Positions 42,972-54,326 of a stretch of DNA of 64,000 nt are shown in pieces. The notes beneath the pieces were generated by a model, which worked only from the letters and a program-made list of their open reading frames with translations, was not told the DNA's origin and did not search any database. Each line of letters begins with the position of its first letter. Position 1 is the stretch's first letter. The position numbers and the translations under genes were made by a program. The DNA is from Chloranthus sessilifolius (taxonomy: Eukaryota > Streptophyta > Magnoliopsida > Chloranthales > Chloranthaceae). The stretch covers positions 62,684,646 through 62,748,645 of the forward strand of contig CM037585.1 in the NCBI GenBank assembly GCA_021018995.1, read 5' to 3'.

Positions 42972-45516
42972 TGTTAGGCACTGATTTATACCACTTTTTA
43001 CCCCTTAAACCTGGCTTTTGCTAGGACTTAGAGTAATTATGTTTTACAGCTAGCAATAAATTACAGTTGTATTGCAGAGATCCATCTAAAGTGCCAAGAA
43101 GAAGGAATTTTATGGAGCTTATGGGTTCACTTTGAAATTGTCATGATGGTGTACACCTTTGGAGGCAATCTAGCTTACTGTGGGACCTTTCGAGGCTTGC
43201 TAAGAGAGAGAGAGGTGAAAAGTGAAGGCCAATGGAGTAGTGCTACAATGGACTGTGGAGAAAACTGCACTATATACTTAAAAGCAAGCTATCATGCATT
43301 GTTGCCACAAAGGCCATAAGCAATTTACACTTGAGTAAAGCTCAACAAGTTGTTAGTTATGCACTTGAGCAGGTCTCATTGGCAAGAGCATAACCTTCAA
43401 CAGTTACCCATTTAAGCAGACTAAGCCATAGTAGCAGCTGCACCCCATGAAAGCATGCATTGATTCATGCAGTTCAACATAAACAGCAGCTGAAAGTAGC
43501 ATAAAAGTTTCAGCTGCATGCATACTATAGATAGCTACACAGTAACAATATCAGCAAGGTGGACTTGAGCAGCTCAACAAAATATGGAAGGGTGCACATT
43601 AGCTGCACAGTAGAACACTTGGTGTGCATAATACAACGCAGCAGTTCAGCAGCTGAACATTAAAGCAGTGCAACAACAATATATTCAAGCACATGAGCTG
43701 AAGAGGAGTTTCTGCAGTAGATGCACAATCTTCAACAACTGCAAATTATGCAGTTAATCAACTTCAGCAGCTGCAACAGAGAGGAGTATTGAGCAGTTCA
43801 CAGCTCCCTTGAACCTATCGAAGTGTAAGAGATACAAATGCTTAAACCTATCGAGCAGAACCTTGGACAACTCGAGCAGTTTGGCTGCCAAGACAACTCC
43901 ACGAATAGATGAAATCTGCACTTGAACCTGTCGACTAGCAGACTCCTCCCATCCTCTCGAGTTCATCAAGGCCTAGCACAATCCTGTCGACTTGTGCTCC
44001 ACCCAACCTCTTGAGCACTTCATCTCAGCAACCTCACGAATGGTACAACCAACCTCTCGAGCTCCTGTTTACTCCAACCAACCTCAACGAACCTATCGAA
44101 TGGCTCTCTACAGCTTCAACTAACCTGTCAAATTCATCTCCAAACTTGTTGAATAGATTGCTGAAACCCTCTTCATCTTCTCAAAGTTGCACAGAATTTC
44201 TGCAACTCATCCAACTTGGGTTCCAGCAGTCATCAACAGATGTGGAAGTTAGTTTTGGCATTACAGCAGCAGTCATGAGGGTTATGTTGGGAATTTAATA
44301 AGCTAAAGGATAGTTTTGGAAAGTAAACAACCTATCCCATGTGCAAGTGAATTCCCAACCGAGTGAGAACATTCCTTGGCGGGAATCAAATTATTTCAAT
44401 TGGGCATAACAGAACTGAGATTCTCCTCTGCTCAGATTGGCTAAAACAATAATCACGTGGATTAGAATAATCTGCAATAAATTTCTCCTCTCTTATTGGT
44501 CAGAAATAAAGGCACATGGATAAGGAAAAGGTATAAATAAGCATCCTTTTTGTTATAATTCTTCAGCAAGGAAACTAGAAAATTCTCTGAGTTTTCCTTG
44601 ACTCATTTAGATCTAGTTTTAGCCTTTCTTTTCCCCTTTCTTTCCCTAATCCAGCATGTTGGATTAGATCTATGTAGCAATTGAGATCTTATTTGCAGAG
44701 ACTGCAGATCTGAGAACAATCTATTGTAAGTTATTTTGAATCAATAAATTGTTGGTTTTAAAGTTCATTTAAATCTATAGATCTTTTGGTTCCATTAGAT
44801 TCTCCATCGGATTTATGTATTTGGGAATGCCATTCATTTAACTTTTATTTCTTTTGATTTCCATCAGATTTTCCTTGATTTAATGCTCCTGTGGATGCCT
44901 GAGCTTGTAGCCTTGCATCCACAACATCTGTAGTGATTTTCTTATTCTAATTGAAGCTTTTAGATTGAATGAAATCCCTAGGGTGATCTGTGACCGTTGA
45001 AGTGGACAAATCATAGCCTTAAGATCAGTTCAAACCCTTAGTTTAAATTGGATTCATCTACCTTGCACTTGTGCTTGTAGCCAAGTGAAGGACAGATGCA
45101 AATCCGCAAATCTTGATCTATTTTGAAATGAAGACTAGCTCCCTAGCTGTTTACTTCTCACCATTTTATATTTTATTTTACCATTCATATTCACCCTCTT
45201 TCAGTTCTATCTTTTAAATTTTGTTTTATAGTTTAGATCTAGTTTAGTTGTGACACCCAAAAAACTCTTTTCCTTTCCCTATTTTCTTAAATTATGTTAG
45301 AATTGTCAGATCTGTAGCAGGTCTGGAGGTCTACTAGATTTTAAATCACTACTCCCTATGGGACAAACTCTTACTTTTAAAACTTGCTACAATAAACCCT
45401 GGATTCTTATAGGTTGTAGTTATCTTTGTGTGCATTTTTCTTTTATTTTAATTTTCCTCTTTATTTATTTATCACTGCTTTAGCATCTTAATAAGTGCAC
45501 AAGGAAATCAACAACA
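42972..45516 (+). mobile_element. Solo LTR E (2545 bp)
   Basis: TGTTAGGCACTG...AATCAACAACA, flanked by perfect 5-bp repeats AGTTC. No primer site or internal sequence follows; instead D's ORF3 resumes. The start resembles the LTR starts of A and C (TACCACTTTTTACCCCTTAA). TATA box TATAAATA at 44532-44539. One copy of the GTGACCGTTGAAGTGGAC box lies at 44989. Such solo LTRs arise by recombination between the two LTRs of an inserted element. Confidence 0.9.
43818..44160 (+). promoter_or_regulatory. ACCT-N-TCGA motif array in solo LTR E
   Basis: TCGA or one-base variants, usually after CCT(A/C/G), at 43818, 43851, 43872, 43901, 43931, 43957, 43987, 44011, 44036, 44057, 44087, 44096, 44128 and 44150. 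Steps cluster near 21 and 30-33 but include 24-26. It stands about 390 bp upstream of the TATA box, as in the other LTRs. Confidence 0.5.
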
Positions 45517-45521
45517 AGTTC
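45517..45521. repeat. Target-site duplication of E, right (agttc)
   Basis: Pairs with 42967-42971. Confidence 0.88.
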
Positions 45522-46581
45522 CAACCCCTATGTTGCAAACCATAGGAGCAAGCCAAGCCAAGCAAGCCAAGCAATAGCAATTCCATCCTTGGTGGATTCT
45601 AGGGTTACCACCACCACAGTAATAGTATCCCAAATCGTAGAACCAAGGCTACATACAAAAGCCCCAAGATAAAGCTTCAACGCACTCTTACATCAAGCAA
45701 TGACAGCTCCAAATCCCACTTCCACAGTCCCAATAACTGAACAAAATGAGCTGGAGAGGAGACTGAAAGAAGTAGAACAATGGTAAACTTCAAATGCCCA
45801 ACTGCTAGATGTCATAAAAAGAATGATGGATAAAATCCAAATATTGAGAAATATAATACGAGACAACATGCCTACTGCGCAGGAAAAGCAAGAGATGATC
45901 GTAAACATTAAACAGAAGGCAATAAAAGAATATTGGGTACATTGGATAACTGAAACAAACAAGAGGATACAAAAAGAAACTGTAGTCCTCAGAAACCAAA
46001 TAGCACAGGCACAGGACGTAAACAGGTTATTGAAGGAAAATCATCAAGAGTGGGAGAGAAAAGAAAGAGCATACCAGGATAAAATTCTTTAGCTAACCAA
46101 TTAACTGACAGAATTCATTGGCAACCCCGATGCTTGGGAAATAGCAAGAGAAAAAGCCCATCAAGAATATGAACAGACCCTGAGCAAATTAAGAAAACAG
46201 AAGACACACGAACTCACAATATTTGAAGGAAAATTACTTAAACTGTAAGAAGAAAAGGAGTCCCTGATGCTGATGTGTGCTGAGCGCAAGGAAAAAATCG
46301 AGTCCCTCATCAAAAATTACTGGGCCACTATAACAATAGAAAAGGCTATTTCTGATAAGCTAAGGGTGGAAAATGATGTCAAGTATGCTGTAATTCACAA
46401 ACTTCAGTACAAACAGGCCATGCTAGAAGCAGAATTGAAGGCCTTGAAAGCGACATATGAGCCAGAGGAAATAGAAAGGGAAAACCAGAAGCACCATCTG
46501 AGGAGGAAGTGGAGCCTAAATAAGAAAACAATTCTGACTACGGTACTACAGAAATCTCTTACTTTGATGAAGACTGCATGA
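45522..46581 (+). pseudogene. ORF3 of D, C-terminal coiled-coil part
   Basis: Continues the reading frame of the left part with a Gln-rich stretch, then long heptad-like segments: NELERRLKEVEQW, RMMDKIQILRNIIRDN, QAQDVNRLLKENHQEWERKE, KLRKQKTHELTIFEGKLLKL and QAMLEAELKALKATYEPEEI. Stops at about 45590, 45784, 46090 and 46246. In A and C the matching place has a shorter coiled coil and a Lys/Pro-rich tail. A structural, oligomerising role is plausible but inferred. Confidence 0.65.
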
Positions 46582-46845
46582 ACAGCCTGGTTGGTCTAAC
46601 AACTCCACCACATGTACCTTCAAAATCAATTGTCCCATATCTGGCATCTCTTAGTGAGTAAATCACTAGATATATCATAAGCCTCACAGGTAGGAAGATT
46701 TTGATAAATTTTGGAATACTTGATACATATTCATATTTAGTTTTCTTTTTAATAAATTTTTTTCCTAACATTACTAACATTACTAACAATTTTGTTTTTT
46801 TTTCTAATTTTTTTAGTTTCATAAAATCGAAAGTATTTTTCTCTT
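46582..46845 (+). other. D 3' untranslated stretch
   Basis: T-rich, no gene; no ORF4 homologue here, unlike A and C. Confidence 0.4.
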
Positions 46846-46990
46846 AAGTTTGGGGGAAAGATTTTTTATTATTTTTTGCAAATTATATACTCGGCTACTA
46901 ACATAGTAAATAAAATAGGTAAATTTTTTTGTATGCCCCCTGTTTTGCACAATGAGGACATTGTCCTATTTAAGTTTGGGGGGGATACAC
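46846..46990 (+). other. Internal polypurine tracts of D
   Basis: TTAAGTTTGGGGGAAAG near 46845 and TTTAAGTTTGGGGGGGATA near 46971 resemble D's terminal tract TTAAGTTTGAGGGTG at 48718. They lie about 1.75 kb before the 3' LTR, the same spacing as in A and C. GAGGACATTGTCC just before the second recalls GAGGACACTG before the tract in C. Confidence 0.5.
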
Positions 46991-48437
46991 CACATTAGTT
47001 TAATTTTCTTTTTGGTTGAAATTTTAAAATTAAAAATTAAATTTTTTTTTTTTTAGTGCATCATTACATGCAATTTTAAAAAAAATATATATAAATCTAA
47101 ATTTCATAGCAAACCATCATAGTAGTAGTTCAAAAATCAAAATAAAGATAGTTACAATTCAAAGTTAAGCATCTCTAGAAAACTGTATTAGAGAATATTT
47201 GAAACTATACGATTGATCTGAACTGCATATACTTTAGATTATAGTTTCAAAATTATATAACCAGTGAGCTATATAGTCTATTTCCTCTTTATTCTGAGAG
47301 AAAGAGAGACTGCTTTTATTCATGCCTAAATTTTGTTTGAACATCTCTACTATCTGAAATCTCATATTGATAAATTTAGAATCAATATATTCTATAATTA
47401 TAATAATTTATTTGTTTAGAGTTGTCTATTAAATATATCAAAGCAATAAGACATTCATATTAGTAAATCTTGAAAATGACTGAAGGCCATCATTTTTCTA
47501 ACCAGAGCTAAAATGCCAAAATCCTATAATATTTTACCATATTAGAAGCTTAAAGACTAAATTTATTTATACCAGATTTTATAAACCTTTAACCATATGT
47601 ACTACCCAAAACTTTATATCCTTAACCCTTTCAATTTCTAAGAGTTTAAAATGTAAAAGAATGAAAGAAAAGAGAGTGAAAGGAGTATAAGTTAACATAT
47701 AAGGGATCCGCTGAAAAGGGTATAACTGGAAAAGAAATACAAATGTATAAAAATATGGGAGAAAAAAAAAAGAATGAAAAATCGTAAAAGACAATTTTAT
47801 GAAAAGAGAAGCAAAAAAGCTTCCAAACTGAAAAGGAGAAAAATGGGATTTACAAAAGAAAAAGAAATGAAAAGAAGTTATCCAAAAAAGGATACTTATT
47901 GAAGCAGAAAGTAGAAGAAGAAGAGAAGGAAGAGCTAAACTCTTGGAAATAATTTTGAATCATCTTTACCTTTTTCTTTGAAACCTTCTGAAAATCTAAA
48001 GCCCCATTACAAGCTAAAGGAAAAACCTTTGTGATTTATGATTTATAAAAAATATGAGTCTAGTAGAGATATATGAGATAGATATAATGAATAAATAAAG
48101 AAATTATATGAAAAGAATTGATTATCATTTTCATAAGATTTATCTTTTTAGCTGATTGTCCTTTGAATTTCACAAACATGTCATATTATGAGAACCCATA
48201 ATTTTAATTATTTTTTAGAGTATGCCGATAAGTGAGAGTTTGGATGAAAATATTTTCTAAAAACTGCAGTTTAAAAAAATCTATGATGAATAAACTTTTC
48301 ACTAATATGCATACACTCCATGCTATATAAGAATTGAAATTATTGAGTTCTGATCAAGGATGATTGCGATGATGGGAAGCTAAGGATAAAAGATTTGAAA
48401 TATTTTGAAATAATATAATGACTAACTGACTAATTAG

Positions 48438-48477
<40 letters not shown>

Positions 48478-48545
48478 ATTTAGTTTATCTTTTGAATTTT
48501 TAGTTTTGAAAAATATTTTGAAAAATCTAAAAATATTTTAAGTTT
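46991..48545 (+). other. D non-coding region between polypurine tracts
   Basis: Very AT-rich, with A-runs and T-runs. No gene supported. Contains a TA microsatellite at 48441-48472. Confidence 0.55.
48441..48472. repeat. (TA)n microsatellite
   Basis: About 16 TA units. Confidence 0.95.
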
Positions 48546-48732
48546 GTAGGTAACTTCACTTAAAACCTTCAAGAGACTAACTCCTCCACTAGGTCTCACC
48601 TAGGGGTTTAAAGGCTTGTTGCATCTACTAAATGTAATCGTGCTCCCTACGAAAGTGGCATTTCAATTTATGTGTTAAATATTTTATGTTTCCTTGTTTG
48701 CTAGGGACTAGCAAAACTTAAGTTTGAGGGTG
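48546..48732 (+). promoter_or_regulatory. Conserved block and polypurine tract of D
   Basis: ACTCCTCCACTAGG, TCACCTAGGGGTTTAAAGGC and CTCCCTACGAAAGTGGCA match A and C. CTAGGGACTAGCAAAACTTA is followed by AGTTTGAGGGTG (polypurine tract, 48720-48732) and the LTR. Confidence 0.65.
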
Positions 48733-50191
48733 TGATCAGTCACATAATTTACTATTTTACCACTCTTAACTTAGTGGTGCTAGGACTTACTTTGCTACTA
48801 ACGAGATACTGATGTGTAGATATTAAATATAAGCAGTAAATAAGAGCCTAAATACTAATCTTTGTCAAAATGAACTTAAAAAGTAATAAGAAAAATGATT
48901 GAGCGAAAAAGACGATTTGCCGCTACTAAAAGTCAGAAAATTATAATTTACGATTCTTCAAAAGAGACAAAAAGAGAAAAGTGATAAAGCGTAATCTAGA
49001 GAATCGTCAACTATGAGGAAGCTTACTGAAAATAGAAAGTCATGATTAACGATTTTTCAGAGAAGAAACTATGAAAGAAGGAATCGCTATCTACGATTTC
49101 CTAAGAATAGAAGCCTTCCTACTATTGTTGTCGTTGCTGATCACGTGAGAACTATCACCGCCATATCCAGAATTAGAAGAATCCTGCAATTAAAAATCTG
49201 ATGAACCACGGATTTAAGAAGATTGATAAAGATCTAATCGGAAGGATTCTGCTACTGCTCGATAAAGAACACTCTAGAAGCGCATCAACTAAAGGAAGCA
49301 AGGAAAGATGAAATTAGTAATTAGAGTTATATTAGGATACTTTTGTTTTTACTAGTCTCTTTTATTAGAACTAGATCTCTGTAAATTGACTCCTTATGAT
49401 CTATAAATAAGAGGGCTCAGCATAGGAATAAGCATCGAAGAATTTTAGCATCAATTAACGCTTGAGGTTGGATTTTCTTCTAATCAGTAGTGTATACTAG
49501 TTAGAGTAAATTAGATATCAAAGGTTTCTCAAGAGCAATTGACGACTGCAATTGAGTGCTGAAAATTACTGTAGATATTTGTAATTTCTCAGGAGCAATT
49601 AACGACTGCGGCTGAGGGGTGAAGGATATATTTTACTTTGCTTTCTAGATTAGATTTTCATTACTTTGTAAACATCTCCAAGTTTTAATTTGAATTGACG
49701 ACTAATGTTAGAATTTGCAGATTAGTGTAAAGATTTTTACTTTTCCATCTTCAGTTTGCTAGAGTTTGATTAACTATCAAATTTCTGGTTAATTGTTGAT
49801 TAGATTAAATCTGTGTTGATAGGATCTTAGACTTGATTAATGACCAATGCTAGAAGACTAGAAATATGGTGTAACGGTACTATTTATTTTCATAAATATT
49901 CGAAAGCTAAAGATTGAGATTAACGACCTTAATCTGAAGGAGGATTAGGATTTATTTTTATGCACTTTAGTTTAGAAAATCATTCTTTTATTCATATTTC
50001 TCCAGTAGATTAGGAAATCTTAAAGATAAATAGAAGTTTTTAAGATAAGGATTTAGATAGAAGATAGAAATAGGAATTAATAAGATAATGAACTTCCTCG
50101 TGGGAATGATCCTATGCTATGCTATAATTTCCATTGTGAACTTGCAATAAGTTAAGACTTGAATTTAATATAATTATAATACACAATAACA
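48733..50191 (+). repeat. 3' LTR of element D (about 1.46 kb)
   Basis: Begins TGATCAGTCACATAATTTAC; shares TTTACCACTCTTAACTTAGT with other LTR starts. TACGATT/AATCGT words recur at 48915-49110. TATA box TATAAATA at 49402-49409. The CTTCCTCGTGGGAATGATCC word near 50095 is the variant of CCCTGTGGGACAAACTC seen near the ends of A, C and E LTRs. The right end is estimated. Confidence 0.65.
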
Positions 50192-50680
50192 GACAAGTCA
50201 ATTATTCTTATGGCTTTATTTTAAGTTTCCTAGTCTTTGTGTAGACTGGATCCAATTCGGTGTGGTTTAATTAATCTTAGGTGAAGTTTGGTCTGGTTTG
50301 TGTTATTGTTATATCAATTTGATTTCGACAGGCTCTAATTTGATTTTAGTGTTTATGTGTTTAAGTGTCTATTTCGAAGCGTGCGCATATGGGTGAAAGT
50401 TTTAATTTTTTAGGGCGTATTTGCTCAAGTTAGAGTGGGTGTGTGAATTTTGTTGTGTGTACTAATGGGTATAAGTGCCTAAGTCTATGGCTTCATTTCT
50501 GGTTGCTGCAGCTTGGCACGTATTTCTTTTGCGCCAGACCTAGGGAATTACACACACGAAATAGGGCGCTTAATTAGATTGCCTGCCTATTTAAGTTCGC
50601 TTGATTGAAGAATCAGAGGGTTGATTATGTCTTTGTGGGTCAGTGTGTAATCCAATTATGCTCTCTGAACAGAGTGCGTG
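50192..50680. other. Unassigned sequence after D
   Basis: T-rich. No gene, repeat unit or motif that I can support; probably upstream sequence of the PMD module that D interrupted. Confidence 0.3.
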
Positions 50681-51096
50681 ATTTGAGCGTCGCCCGGTCA
50701 CTATGAGGGTGACCTTTGGAATTGCGTGCTTGAGGGAGAGTGCGTGATTGGATTACACGCACTTTTCAACGCATGTGATTGGTTTGTCGGGCTTGATGGG
50801 CGGGTGGATATTTTATTGTGCGCCCTAGTAGGCACGCACAAATACGATTGCTCATGGGCCTACGAGCGTGTGATTCGATTACGCGCAAGGATAAAAGCAC
50901 ACGATTAGCTCGCACCCTATACAAGCTGAAAAAGTGTTCATTTGGCCCACACTTTCTGGTTTTTTTCTATGCTTCTGTACTTCCTTACTTCCTTGGGCCT
51001 TAATTTTCGTGTTTTGGCGATATCTCGCGATCCGTTTGTCTGTTTCGAGTGTCATTTCTCACATTCTTCCCTATTTTTCTAGCCCTTCCTTCTGAG
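50681..51096 (+). promoter_or_regulatory. Promoter/leader of PMD copy 1
   Basis: Dyad-like motifs: GCGTGATTGGATTACACGC at about 50742-50760 and GTGATTCGATTACGCGC near 50870. A weak TATA (CTATACAAG, 50918-) follows. The leader from 51001 (TTTTGGCGATATCTCGCGAT, TTTCGAGTGTCATTTCT) matches the leader of copy 3 at 57271. Confidence 0.5.
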
Positions 51097-52974
51097 ATGG
51101 CCTCTGAGAGCAGTGACAATCTTTACTTGTTCGCTTCGTAGGTTGAGCAGATGATCGTCGGGGAGGGATGTGTGACTTTTGAGGTTCGTACCGGCGCTGA
51201 TGTCATGGTCGAGGGTGCTGAGATAGTCATCGGGGAGGATGCACCTAAGGGCGACAAGGGTGTCGAGCAAGGGACCTGGTAGGTACCCCTGAGCAAGAGT
51301 TTCTTCTTTTATTACTTTCTAGGCATGTAGGTTATAATGTAGATTCCTTAAGATATGGAAACCCCTTTTTAATTTATGTCGAACCTGCATTTGTTGTTGA
51401 TGTTTGCACATCAATGCATCATGATTGTATGTTATCTTTAGGTCACGTTTATTTATTGTCTTGAATTATCTTTACCATATTTTGCGTGCTTGCAATGGAT
51501 TTTTGTTGTGATTATCGTGCGTTATTATCATTGTTGTATTGTTATTAGGATTAGGCCTAATCGTCATAGTTGTCATTAGTCTTTTTCTCGTAGTTGTAGG
51601 TTGTAACTTTTGTTATTTTCTCGTCTTTCCATTTCATTGCTCCTCAGGTGCCTTCCTTGCTGGCCATCAGTACTGCATGGTCAAAGTCCCATGCATGGTA
51701 TTGTGCCCTGCTTGACTTTCAGCGGGCGCGGTTGGTGGCCTTCGGGTTTGGGTCGATCTTGGAGTTGGAGACCTTCTTGGTTGATCGAGGTCTGATTGGG
51801 GCTATTTTGGAGAGGTGGAGGGAGGAGCAGTAGGCACTGCTCTTCCCAATAGGAACCCAGAGGGCTAGGTTTGCATCACTAGGTCAGATTCGAGGGGGAG
51901 CCAGTGATTGGGCAGATGAAGGGGGACTATCTGACGGTATACGAGGAGATTCTTAATGTTAGATATCGTTCCAGCGGATCCGGACCAAGGGTGGTCCAAG
52001 TCATGTGGTTCTTTGATACCTTCATTAGCGGGTTTTCTTCCTCCGAGACATCACTCGAAGAAGAGAATGGTATTCCAGGCATGCTGCACAGCGATTGCGC
52101 TCCAGGAGCCTGTAATGGAGCCGAGAGTGGTGGCAGATCGAGTAATCCAGGCGATCCTGATGCACTTCCTTGGTGCAGTATTATTTTCATCTACGACCCA
52201 AGGTTGTGTGACGGGTCTATTCTTAACCTCCTTGGGGACTTGGACCAGGAGCCCACCTACGCCCGGGTTGCAGAAGTGATGGCTCATCTCTATGAGCAGT
52301 TGTATCATAGAGGGAGGGGTGTCGCTACGATCGAAGGGTTCCTTCCCTTCCTTCAGGTGAGTTTTGGTCAATTATTACCTTTTATAATGTTTTAGTTGTC
52401 TAGTCTTTTATCGTAGTAATTATTTCAATGTGTGTGTTTAGTTTTGGGTGTATGATCATTTCGCTTTCTTATGCCCGCGGGTCCCAGCGGAGATCACTTT
52501 CACATTCCCATGGATGCATGTGTGGCAGAGGGTGTTAGGGCGTCGTCGCCAATCTTTAGACCTATAGACTGCGTGAGGCCTCTTTGAGAATATGCAGGCG
52601 GGGCATTATGTATTGTTTATGTTGTTAAAGTATTTAGGTTTGAGGTTTCAGAATTTACTAACGGGTTCATTTTTTATGGCAGGTAATTTGAAGGCCCTAT
52701 GCGGCCGAGGAGGACGCCGAGCAGCCATTGATTTAGTCTGGCTGGCCCTTCTTTGATGTGGACATCTAGGTTCACTACTTCGAGAAGGTGGAGCGCATCA
52801 ACCTGTCTCGGGTAGCCAGGCAACTACGGCTCCCTCAGGGAGTCCCATCGGAGATTCACCACATAGTGGCGAAGAGGATGACTGGTCCCTTTGGTCGGGA
52901 CTTTGGGTCAAGGATGAGAGCTCAGCTCGATGATTTTAGAGCCGAGGGGACCAGGGTGCCTTTACCACTCTAGA
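51097..52974 (+). pseudogene. Plant mobile domain (PMD) gene, copy 1, truncated
   Basis: Exons by comparison with copy 3: 51097-51278, 51648-52356, 52442-about 52598, 52683-52974, with GT-AG borders except a lost donor after exon 3. Exon 2 begins LLAISTAWSKSHAWYCALLD and has LVAFGFGSILELETFLVDRG; its end VAEVMAHLYEQLYHRGRGVA and GFLPFLQ matches the PMD signature before the YDHFAFLCPRVP segment in exon 3. Exon 4 has GWPFFDVDI and VERINLSRVARQLRLPQGVP. Frameshifts and stops in exon 2 make it a pseudogene. The 3' coiled-coil exons are missing; an LTR fragment follows. PMD proteins are nuclear plant proteins (MAIL1/MAIN family) and are often carried by transposons. Confidence 0.65.
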
Positions 52975-54326
52975 ATCCTTCAGGAAGTATTCTATCTGCT
53001 CGAGAATATATGTATGAAGCTTTATCCACTCGAGGCCTAGGGCCCAGCATGAATTTATGAACTTCAGGGGAATTTTTGGAACTGTTGCACACATGGGACA
53101 CCTGTCCAAGTGTGTAATGCAACCTAGGGCAATACATGGCTGAGATTAGGCCACGCCAGCAGCTCCTAAATGTGTTGATTTTCTTTCTCTCTGATTGGCC
53201 AAAGCATAAAGTGCTTTTTGGGTGTGCATAAAAAGAAAAGAAAAACATTTGTAAAGCCAGCCAACCGTGAGGCTTGAGCTCATTTTTTATTTCTAGGGTT
53301 TAGGTTACTTTTAGGTTTAAGGTTTCTTTCTTTCTCTTTGTTTCTTCTTCTTTCCTTAGCCATCTTCAGCCTGGCTAAGTTCTTGCAGCAGTTAGGTTAG
53401 TTTATATTGGACATTATCTTGTAATAACATTGTGAAGAGCTTGGAATCTTACAGAGATTGGAGACTTGAGGGAAAAATCATTGTATGTTCCTTTTGGCAA
53501 TGAAAAGTTGGTTTTAAGATTTCATTGAATCTATAATCTGTTTTGATTTTCATTAGTTTTCTATGGATTTGATGCACCTATAGATGCATGAGCTTGTAGC
53601 CTTCCAAACATAGTGGCTGCAGTGATTTTACTGTTCCATCTTTTACCACCATGACTGGATCATATATCTGGGATAGCCTATGACCATTTAAGTGGACAGG
53701 CTATAGCCCTAAGATTAGTCCATATCACAAAGGTGAGTTGGATTCTTCTTCCTTGCATTTATGCTTGTAGCCAAATGAGGGATTGCTGCAGATCCAAATC
53801 TTGCTCGGTTTTATATTACTTTGTGTAGTAAAAATCAGTCCCTAACTGCTTGCTTCTCCATTTTCTGTTTATTTTTATCAACCCACTTCCATTTTTAGGG
53901 CTTAGGTTATTTTCCTTTTTATTTTTCTTCTTTCCTTAGCTATCTGCAGTTTGGCTAAGTCTTTGTAGTTGTTAGGGTTGGTTTGGATTGTAAAAGGGAT
54001 TGTAATGGCATTGAGAAGACCTGGAGTCTTGCAGAGATTGGAGAGTTGAGGGCATCATTGTCAGTTCCTTTTGAGCAATGAAAAGTTGATTTTAATGTTC
54101 CATTCAATCTGTAATTTCGTGTGATCTTTATTAAGATATATATGCATTTTATGCACCTACGGATCCATGAGCTTATAGCCTTGCAGACATAGTGTCTGCA
54201 GTGATGTTCTCGTTCTAGCTCTAATCTTATGACTGGAGGATATCCCTAGGATAGCCTGTGACCATTTAAGTAGACAGGGTATAGCCCTAAGACTAGTCCA
54301 TATCTCAGGGTTGAGTTGGATTGGAG
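52975..54326 (+). repeat. Athila-type LTR fragment, internally duplicated
   Basis: Two tandem, diverged units: TTTCCTTAGCCATCTTCAGC at about 53351 and TTTCCTTAGCTATCTGCAGT at about 53932; the shared part runs through GCAATGAAAAGTTG, GCATGAGCTTGTAGCC-like and GACCATTTAAGTGGACAGG words, about 580 bp apart. These match the R/U5 part of the LTRs above. Starts near 52975 and stops near 54326, where PMD promoter sequence resumes. No clear target duplication. Confidence 0.6.

Larger units (their letters stand above)
40152..50191 (+). mobile_element. Element D: oldest Athila-like host element, pol-deficient
   Basis: From B's edge to the right: gag tail, spacer, ORF3 (split by solo LTR E), 3' non-coding region, conserved block, polypurine tract and 3' LTR. 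Its 5' part lies left of the window beyond the nested insertions. No protease, RT or integrase sequence stands between gag and ORF3. The right end is set by a CA-ending (ACACAATAACA) and is uncertain by some tens of bases. Confidence 0.75.

Noticed and set aside
42972..45516. 5' LTR of a separate full-length element
   Set aside because: No primer-binding site follows and perfect AGTTC repeats flank it, so it is a solo LTR.
47579..47794. 71-codon minus-strand frame in D's 3' non-coding region
   Set aside because: Phe/Leu-rich translation of AT-rich sequence with no homologue in A or C.
51927..52371. Minus-strand frames in the PMD copy 1 region
   Set aside because: Shadows of exon 2; splice sites and homology to copy 3 support the plus strand.
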